NCBI GenBank assembly: GCA_039654915.1
Contig: CM077600.1
Location: forward strand, 44,686,492 to 44,750,491
Direction: 5' to 3'
From: Aquilaria yunnanensis
Lineage: Eukaryota; Streptophyta; Magnoliopsida; Malvales; Thymelaeaceae
DNA length: 64,000 nucleotides
Of this stretch, positions 57,300 to 64,000 are shown piece by piece. Position 1 is the first letter of the stretch. Each line of letters opens with the position of its first letter. Both the position numbers and the translations under genes were made by a program. Under the pieces are notes generated by a model, which was given only the letters and a program-made list of their open reading frames with translations, was not told the DNA's origin and ran no database searches.

Positions 57300-58970
57300 G
57301 AAATACTCGAGGAGTTTACATGGTAATTAATGTTATTCTTTTTGTTACTATAGTCATGGAAAAATGCATGACATAAATGTTAGAATAGACAAATTTGAAA
57401 TGATGCAAGGATCCAAGCATTGTGTCAGCAATATTTGGTTACTTTTGCATTCGATGCGTTCTTGTCTCTCATGCTTTACGTACTAGAGGTGAAACACCAT
57501 AAACTTGGATGTTGGGCTTGGCTTTTTCTGGCTTTCATTGTCCAGGTTACATAAATGGCATCAGGGATTAAGTTGTCCAAGACTAGAGCAAGTTACTCTA
57601 CAGAGTGTTGAAGTGAACAATGTTCTCACACACACACACACTGGCCAAAAGTACACATATTTTTTGAAGTGACCAAAAGGTTAAACATGAAAAATCCTGA
57701 CCTGACGTCTCTTATGATTGAACAATGGCAAATCCCTTATGCCTGGTATAAGTGTCTAAGTTCTTTAGTTGTGCCGGTGCGTGGATCCCTGATCCTGTCT
57801 CTAGCCTTGGTCTTAAAGAAATCTGAAGCTAGCAGGGGCATAATACATCAATATCCTTCTTTGACACCTTTTCTATGTTCTGCTCATAGAAAAGTGCAGG
57901 TGGAAGAAGAAATATTTGCTGTGAAACAGAATCATGAACATTGAAATAGAAATGCAGAGTCAAGGCCTTATAGAAAAGAAAAAATTATGCACTATTAAGA
58001 ATTTTTTTTTTATTCATGCATACTATATTAACCTTGGAAGGAAAGGGACCATCTTGCTTTCCTGGTTGGATCTAGTTTTTGTTGTTGCGACCATTGTTCG
58101 TTTCAAATCCTGAGGCTGTTCATCTTCGATTTCACCTAAACTTGTATGACAGCATTTTGAGGTTACTTTTAGTCTGTTGATGACACTAAAGCAGTCTGAA
58201 AAGTACGTGCGCTGATATGTTTTCTGCATGTACCAGTCTCTTGTCAAATTGCACTATAACAGCTGCTTCATGAATTAGCGGGATTAACTCATCCAAAAAG
58301 CTGTTGCTGAGGTGACTGAGCTGGTACAACAGAAGGTGGACATTTCCTTGTTGCTGAGGTGACTGAGCTGGTACGACAGAGGGTGTAAATTTCCTTTTTT
58401 TAAGGGCTTATTAAGTAGTCTCTGTGCTGGACTTAGTTTATATTTTATCTTTCGTAATAGATACTTGATCTTGTTATGCTATTGTAAATGACGATGTGGG
58501 AAGTGTTGATGCTTAATTTCTCTGTTTGACGGGAGTTTTTGGATTTGATATGCGTTTGGTAGATAAAGATTTGGTCATTATATTGCCTATTAGTTGAATA
58601 CGGGCTTCAAGGAAACTTTCCTGGATTAACATGTATATGGAGCATATAGGGAATTGGGTTATTAAGATGAAAATATAATATGCTCTGCCAGAGGCAGCAC
58701 CATTGGTAGCATATACTTACATTATTCATGATGAACATCTTCCTGTACTGTCTTCCAATCGCATTTTTTAGCTTTACTAAGACCTGTCTTAGAATATTCA
58801 TTCAATAAAAGTTGGAAGAAAGTAATGCATTTAAGAACAGTCAATCTCAAATGATCTGATATCATCTTTTGGTAAGAATATGAATAGAAAACATAATTGA
58901 CAAACTATCCTAGAGATCTTCAAAATGTGTTCTTCCAAAAATACATGCCACTATTTTTTCCATGTTACCA
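57300..58970 (+). other. Interior of the CACTA-like element, unidentified
   Basis: No gene recognised. 58304-58400 holds a tandem duplication of about 54 bp ('gttgctgaggtgactgagct' units). Short exon-like frames occur but match no family I know. Confidence 0.4.
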
Positions 58971-58974
58971 AATT

Positions 58975-59470
58975 GGTACTAACAAATTTAGTGATGGTTA
59001 CACGTCATAAACTAGCGACAGTTATGCGTCACTGACCACACTAAGTAGCGACGTATGTGAGTCATTAACTACCGACCTACATTAGTCAGTAACCACAATA
59101 ACTAGCGACGGTTATAAGTCACTAACTAACGACGGCTACAAGTCACTAACTAACGACGGCTACAAGTCACTAACTTTACCAACTAGCGACGGCGACACGT
59201 CACTAACTAGCGACGGTCACAAGTCACTAACTAGCGACGGCTATGTGTCACTAACTAGCGACGACTATGCGTCACTAACTTCACTAACTAGCGACGGCTA
59301 CGCGTCACTAACTAGCAACGGCAAAAGGTCACTAAATTGCCGGCTGATGAACCACCGGAAAATTTTTGACGGTTTTGGTAGCGACCTTTGGCTGTCGCTA
59401 ATAAATTAGCGGCGAGTAGATTAGCAACAGACCATTTAGCGACGGTGTGCCATCGCTAATGGCTGTCGCT
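58975..59470. repeat. Right subterminal repeat array of the CACTA-like element
   Basis: About 20 units such as ACTAGCGACGGCTACAAGTC or close variants in direct orientation, ending with TAGCGACGGTG / CGCTAATGG words. The flanking word differs from the left array (ACAAGTCACTAAC here). Confidence 0.75.
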
Positions 59471-60448
59471 GATGTGCAATTGGGAGAGTAGCTCAATAGT
59501 TTTACATTTATAACCCCAAATCACCCGCAAGTGTACGGTTTTGACGAGTAGTACAAGGCAAATAGGGGTATCGTCCCAAGAGACTTTTGTGATTTTTATC
59601 TAAGAAAGAGAGTTAATTACTTAAACTACCGAACGACGAGTACAACGGATTCAAGTAACAAGAGGATGATATACAAGTGAAGCTAATAAAAAGACTAACT
59701 AGAAGGTAAAGCAATTACTAAAAAGGAAACTTGTTGAGAAGGCTAAGAGAAAGAAACTATCTTCCTAGGATTCCATTACTCTAACCTTGCTACCCATGAT
59801 GAACGCCTCTTTTAAGTGGACTTATAATGTGTGGTGAAGAAATTCATAACTCAAAAACGTCTTTCTCAAGATTAGTTCTTGCTTACCTAAGAATTAAACC
59901 TGACTTCCTCAAGCCCAAGTGTTAACTCTAGGTAGATTACGCCCGGATCTCTGTTTGACACCTAATGAACTCAAAGATTACCTCTAATCCCAGATGTCCA
60001 CTATACTTCTTTCTTTCTTCCACTCAACTATAAACCTCTCTCAAGGTCTAGATGAATTAAAATGATGTGAGAAGGCCTTACCCACATAACAAATAACACA
60101 AGAAATAAGTAACACAAGTAGTCCACAATCATCAATATAAACTCAAATCCATGAAGTAACAAGGTAGAATAATGTCATCCTAGAAAGATATTAAAGAACT
60201 ACTCACGATCCATCAAGTAAATCCACAAACTAAACATGAACAAAGTATCCAATGAAATACAACTGAAGAGAAAGAGAAGAAGAAGAGAAGAAATTCAGTG
60301 AAGCCCTTAGAATACTAAGTTTCCGTGGTGGAAACCTCCTTCTCCAAGCTCCGAGCTTCCTTCAATGGAGTTCCAAGGAAGAGAAGAACTAGAATGGTTG
60401 AGAGTGTGTTGTGTTTTTTTCAACCCCCTGGCTCTTCTCATGAGCTCC

Positions 60449-60458
60449 AATTTATAGG
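60449..60458 (-). promoter_or_regulatory. TATA box of the second LTR
   Basis: Minus strand CCTATAAATT within GGCCTATAAATTGG. It lies about 83 bp downstream of the palindrome cluster on that strand. Confidence 0.6.
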
Positions 60459-60540
60459 CCAAGAGGAATGAAAGGAATCCCATGTGCTTCTTGCCGTGAG
60501 AACCGTCAATTGCTAAGATTAATGGCCCAGATTTAGTCTT

Positions 60541-60686
60541 GGCGACGCGTCGCCACAATTTCTTCAGTCTGGCGACGCGTCGCCAATTTGGCGACTTTCT
60601 GGCGACGCGTCGCCAGAACTAAAAAACCTTGTTTTAACGTTGGCGACGCGTCGCCAATTTGGCGTTCATTCTGGCGACGCGTCGCC
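60541..60686. repeat. Five copies of the palindrome GGCGACGCGTCGCC upstream of the LTR TATA box
   Basis: Perfect 14-bp palindromes at 60541-60554, 60571-60584, 60601-60614, 60642-60655 and 60673-60686. Half-copies (GGCGAC, TGCGTCGCCAG) lie between and after them. They stand about 80-230 bp upstream of the TATA box on the minus strand, a place for enhancer sites. Confidence 0.8.
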
Positions 60687-60947
60687 AGAACATAATTGAG
60701 CAAATCTTGCTCAGCACAACTCCGCTACAATTCCGCTGCGTCGCCAGATCATAATTGAGCAAATCTTGCTCAACACAACTCCGCTACAATGCAATCCTGC
60801 TTTCATCCACTTTTCACACACCAACGAATCTGCGGACAATAATAAAAACGAGAGAAAAACAAAAGATAAAAAGGAGAATTTGTAATAAACAGTAATCAAA
60901 GACGCCAAAAAATACACAACTTTGACAATGGAATTATACGCTTAACA

Positions 60948-60962
60948 AACTCCCCCAAACTT
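60948..60962 (-). other. Polypurine tract of the second LTR element
   Basis: Minus strand TTTAAGTTTGGGGGAGTT directly precedes the LTR start TGTTAAG. A similar tract AAGTTTGGGGGGGAG lies at 62485-62500. This phrase is common near the 3' end of Athila-type plant elements. Confidence 0.6.
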
Positions 60963-62280
60963 AAACCTAAGCTAGTCCCTAACGTCCTTTCATAGAAAAA
61001 TTGAATCAAAGCAAACAGAGAAACTACAATGGCAGCCACATGTTACACCTGAGCATAAAAGATTCACAAGCTCAACTTCAAAAGAAGGAATGATGATTAA
61101 GGAAACAAAAGTGCTGCTCGTTAAGGTAGAACTCTTAGTGGTGTGATTTCCAGAATTTAAACTCAAATCCAGCTAAAAGAGTTACGCCATGTATTTGACA
61201 CTTACACTATGTTCCTTTCCATAAACTTGCATAAAAAGATCCAACATTCCCATCCATAAACTTTTATGGAGAGTTGTATGACACACAAAGCTTAACTGGT
61301 CTTTCAACAGGGTCTTGACAGGATTAGGCTACTTAAGGAGAAACCGGGTAACGGCTTTCTAAATGGGGCCATTGAGGTGGAGGGAATTACTCAAGGGCTT
61401 AAAAGAATCGACCAAATTGAACAAGTACCAATCCATCCTTCACTAACCCATAGCCAATATTAACAACTTACTAAATCCTTTTCATGTATTTCGCCGTTGG
61501 GCAAGTGTATAAACAGGAGCTCTGCCTATACCCAAGCTACTAACTTAATACAATCCAATGTGTTTTTTTTTTTTTTTTACATACTCATGTCTCAAGTATC
61601 TTTTCAAGCTGTGATCGACTCTTGCCTTAGGAGAAGACCCCAACCTACTTTGATACAGTAAAACAGCGGAGTAGTAGACTTTATTACAATTTTTTTTTTT
61701 TAAATAAAACCTCCATACTTGCCAACATTTCCCACTTTATTCAATTTGATACTGACTTTTCTAAGCCCGAGATATACATTTTTCACCTCAGCTATGAACA
61801 AAGGGTATAATTCAAATAAGCGCGCAAAGCGAGGGTAAAGTAGTCCAAAGAGAATGAATTTAAGCACAAAAGGCCTCGTTGCAAGAAAGCATGATGAGAT
61901 TTGGCAATTTAATGGAACAGTTCCTCCTATAAAACCAAACAAACTTCGAGAGCATACAATTATTATGGGTTGTTAGGTCCATAATCAAATTCAGGAAAGG
62001 AACACATTGTGCAAGTATTAACAATGAACGCGTTATAACACAACTCCCAAGCTCAATGTATCACACCCTTAAGACTTTACCAACAATAAAAACTGACTTT
62101 CCAAAATCATCAAAACTTCAAGAGAGTAAAACTGGCAATCACATCCAATCAAGTGCAACAATGGCTTCCATTGGAATCTTAAAAAAAATTAAACACTCTA
62201 AAATGCAATCTGAAAAGAAAAGAAAAACATAAACAAACAAACATAATTCGAGAGGACCGAATTTCAGAAAGCGCTAATCC
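60963..62280 (-). other. Non-coding region between the ORF and the polypurine tract
   Basis: 1.3 kb with T/A runs at 61561-61579 and 61690-61702 and no credible gene. Confidence 0.45.
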
Positions 62281-62281
62281 A

Positions 62282-62385
62282 TCAGAATGCGTCTCAAGTG
62301 TGACCCTTACTCAGGCCATTCTTGATGAATTAATTTTTAATCTCTCGATCGTTAAATTCTAATTCTAAAGAGTAACTCGATAACA
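62282..62385 (-). pseudogene. Decayed fragment of the Cys4 gene found in the large retrotransposon
   Basis: The + strand carries 'gaatgcgtctcaag' and 'ccttactcaggccattctt' followed by 'atgaat' and 'tctcgat', in the same order as 14748-14832 in Cys4 copy 4, with about 25 bases missing between them. On the minus strand it corresponds to the FIKNGLSK...LETHS part of the protein but has stops. It lies between the 471-aa ORF and the polypurine tract, the same relative place (3' of the main genes) as the intact copies in the other element. Confidence 0.7.
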
Positions 62386-62570
62386 TCAACCACAAACACA
62401 AAACAACATCAAAATACTTAAAAAAAATCCGATACGAAAAAACTAACATCATCAAAAGTAGCAAATCAAGAAAGATTATCCAAACTCCCCCCCAAACTTG
62501 AAATAAACATTGTCCTCAATGATTAAAATTTATTGAATTTCATACCCGGGGGCGGGAGTTCCCGCCCCGA

Positions 62571-63986
62571 CTAATCCTCGCCCATGTCATCCTGGCCAGA
62601 AGATCCGCCAGCTGGAGGGAAGGAAGAGGGGCCCTCTGATAGATCACGCGGTGTGCTGAAATGAGGATAGTATGGCGGTGGGTGGTACGAGGGATGTGGC
62701 ATGTACCAAGGGTATGCTGAAGGGTGGAATTGCGGCGGAATCGGGTTGAATAGTGGATACTCAGGAGGAAGGCCCTGCTGCTGCTGCTGGTGACCCCAGC
62801 GTACCTGTCCAGAGAGCGATTCTTGATTACCTGCTAAAAGGGAGAAGCCCTCACGCGTCTCCCTCGCGAAAGTGGCAAAAGATCCACCAATCGACTCAAA
62901 CCGGGCCATAGACTCCTGATGCTGCTCCTTCATGAGAATGTGTAGCTTATTTAGTGCTACAGCCAAAGATGCGGGAGTCGCGGTAGCAGGATCAATCAGC
63001 TGATCAGGAGCTCCACCTAAATCCTCGGGACCCAGAAAATGCTCTTGAAACTGCTCTTCCTGTTGCTGCTCTTCTTCTTCCTCAGCCTCCTGCTCCAGGT
63101 CTTGAGCGACATCTGCTTCTTCCTCATCTGATGCTCCTCCCTGGGCTTCCTCTACCGCCGCGCTGAGCTTGTCAATAGAAATTGGTCTGGCTGCCAGATA
63201 TATCTGTGGGGCTTCCTCAATACTAACTCCAGCTCTTATCAGCAAAGAAGTGATCAAGTGAGGAAAAGGCAGATTCCCTCGCTTTGACTGGGCCGCCCTG
63301 ACGATATGCTTGTATATTATGGAGCCGACGTCTATCTGAATATCAGCAGCAATGTTGTACAGAAATCCCAGGCGATCTGCAGTGACCTCCCTCACATGGG
63401 TGGTAGGGGCAAGTCTAGAAGATATGAAGTAGTTCCACGCCTTCATCTCTGGCGGGAGTTCTGCATTGCTGAAGTAGAGCTTCCTATGTGTCTGATCCCG
63501 GCTCAAGGTCCAGTTGACCGGGTGCCCACAGACTATCTCCGCCATTTGCTCCAAAGTGATTTCTTTCACTGGCCCTCCAATCAACAGATTAATCTGTAAC
63601 AGATTATTGATGGAATCTGCACTGTAATTGATAGTCTTGGATCTCACATGAGTGAAACGAGTCCGACGGTTGAGGTAGTACTGTCCCATCAGGTTCGCAT
63701 AAAACTCCATGATCAGAAAGTTTGGGACCCTGGCCTGTGAGTAAGAGACCCAATGCTGCCAACCTCGCCTTTCCACAACTCTCAGAATTTCCTCATTCTC
63801 CCTTTTGGAGAAATCAAACCCTCTTTCTGGAGTGAACTTCCTGTTAGTGAACCCCTCATAGTATTTGCTTGCTCGAGCTGACACAAAGCGGCCCTTGTCA
63901 TAAGGAGGTTCAGGAGCCTCCTCACGCGCCCTTTTTCCTTGCCTTTTCTGCTTCAAAGAGTGCTCTGGAACTGATTTGCGCGGCAT
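62571..63986 (-). CDS. Putative plant transposon protein (Transposase_32-like), 471 aa
   Basis: It is an intact frame from ATG 63986. A basic start (KQKRQGKRAREE) precedes a globular part at about 30-270, with SARASKYYEGFTNRKFTPERGF, WQHWVSY, FYANLMG and NYSADSINNLL. This wording is typical of the 'putative plant transposon protein' domain found in many plant retroelement-linked ORFs. An acidic Glu/Gln stretch follows at about 280-320, then a Gln run and a Pro/Tyr/His-rich tail. No catalytic motif is visible and its function is unknown. It sits upstream of the 3' LTR on the same strand. Without the rest of the element I cannot say whether it is a gag-like or an env-position ORF. Confidence 0.75.
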   Translation of the reverse strand: MPRKSVPEHSLKQKRQGKRAREEAPEPPYDKGRFVSARASKYYEGFTNRKFTPERGFDFSKRENEEILRVVERRGWQHWVSYSQARVPNFLIMEFYANLMGQYYLNRRTRFTHVRSKTINYSADSINNLLQINLLIGGPVKEITLEQMAEIVCGHPVNWTLSRDQTHRKLYFSNAELPPEMKAWNYFISSRLAPTTHVREVTADRLGFLYNIAADIQIDVGSIIYKHIVRAAQSKRGNLPFPHLITSLLIRAGVSIEEAPQIYLAARPISIDKLSAAVEEAQGGASDEEEADVAQDLEQEAEEEEEQQQEEQFQEHFLGPEDLGGAPDQLIDPATATPASLAVALNKLHILMKEQHQESMARFESIGGSFATFARETREGFSLLAGNQESLSGQVRWGHQQQQQGLPPEYPLFNPIPPQFHPSAYPWYMPHPSYHPPPYYPHFSTPRDLSEGPSSFPPAGGSSGQDDMGED

Positions 63987-64000
63987 TTTTCCTGTAAAAT

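Larger units (their letters stand above)
52782..59474. mobile_element. CACTA-like element carrying captured gene fragments, right end cut off
   Basis: The left end reads CATTACTAGAAAAACG, one base off the plant CACTACTAGAAAAA start. About 1.3 kb of subterminal repeats follow (TTAGCGACGG, GTGACGGCTTACCGTCGCTAA and inverses), as in CACTA elements. A second array of related words (ACTAGCGACGG, GTCACTAAC) lies at 58975-59470. The expected TAGTG end is not found: the array stops where the LTR at 59475 begins, so the LTR element probably inserted into it or truncated it. No transposase is seen. The interior holds broken pieces of two host genes with introns, the Pack-CACTA pattern. Confidence 0.7.
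59475..60947 (-). repeat. 3' LTR of a second LTR retrotransposon (minus orientation)
   Basis: Read on the minus strand it starts TGTTAAGCG at 60947, right after a polypurine tract, and ends CCCAATTGCA at 59475, giving a TG...CA unit of 1,473 bp. A TATA box at 60449-60458 lies about 490 bp into it. The left edge coincides with the end of the CACTA subterminal array. The other LTR lies beyond the window, so the borders rest on TG/CA, the polypurine tract and the array break. A diverged relative lies at 1290-2850. Confidence 0.65.

Overview
This is nuclear DNA of a flowering plant, probably a eudicot. The evidence is intron-containing genes with GT-AG junctions, a class III secretory peroxidase, a plastid-type Nudix hydrolase with a zinc ribbon, AT-rich spacers and dense plant-type transposons. 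There are three intact host genes, all on the + strand: a mitochondrial-type C-terminal J-domain protein (35205-38018), a NUDT23-like Nudix hydrolase (38626-41866) and a peroxidase (48594-50190). I cannot name the species.

The dominant feature is one complete, very young LTR retrotransposon of about 25.1 kb (4725-29862, coding on the minus strand). It is flanked by a 5-bp duplication, CCATT. Its two 3.96-kb LTRs differ by one substitution that I could find plus four homopolymer or TA-run length changes. In transcript order it carries the LTR promoter, PBS, an extra first ORF (plant DUF7745-like with coiled coil), gag-protease with a G-patch, a 199-nt candidate intron that joins gag-pro to pol in frame, then RT-RNase H-second RNase H-integrase. 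This is the Tat/Ogre plan of Ty3/gypsy elements. Downstream of pol, where simple elements have only a 3' UTR, sits an unusual accessory cassette. It has four tandem intact 182-aa genes for a small basic Cys4 protein, whose basic-plus-Cys layout resembles the nucleic-acid-binding cysteine-rich proteins of carla-like plant viruses. These are followed by an intact intronless LONELY GUY (LOG) cytokinin-activating enzyme. Four of these five genes have a clear TATA box of their own. The cassette is followed by 87-bp, 50-bp and 86-bp tandem repeats and the polypurine tract. A decayed piece of the same Cys4 gene occurs in a second, unrelated LTR element at the right edge.

29868-34999 is a transposon-rich spacer with three non-autonomous hAT-type elements, each with an 8-bp target duplication. 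35205-41866 holds the two housekeeping genes. 42800-48490 is a spacer with a broken short-chain dehydrogenase fragment, a hAT MITE, a minisatellite and a Stowaway-type MITE. The peroxidase follows, then two more hAT elements, one with a transposase remnant.

52782-59474 is a CACTA-like element with arrays of a TAGCGACGG-type subterminal motif. It encloses broken fragments of two host genes, an inositol polyphosphate 5-phosphatase (FRA3-like) and a kinesin-4 (FRA1-like). From 59475 to the window end lies the 3' part of another minus-strand LTR element: an LTR with a palindrome cluster upstream of its TATA box, polypurine tracts, and an intact 471-aa ORF of the putative plant transposon protein family.
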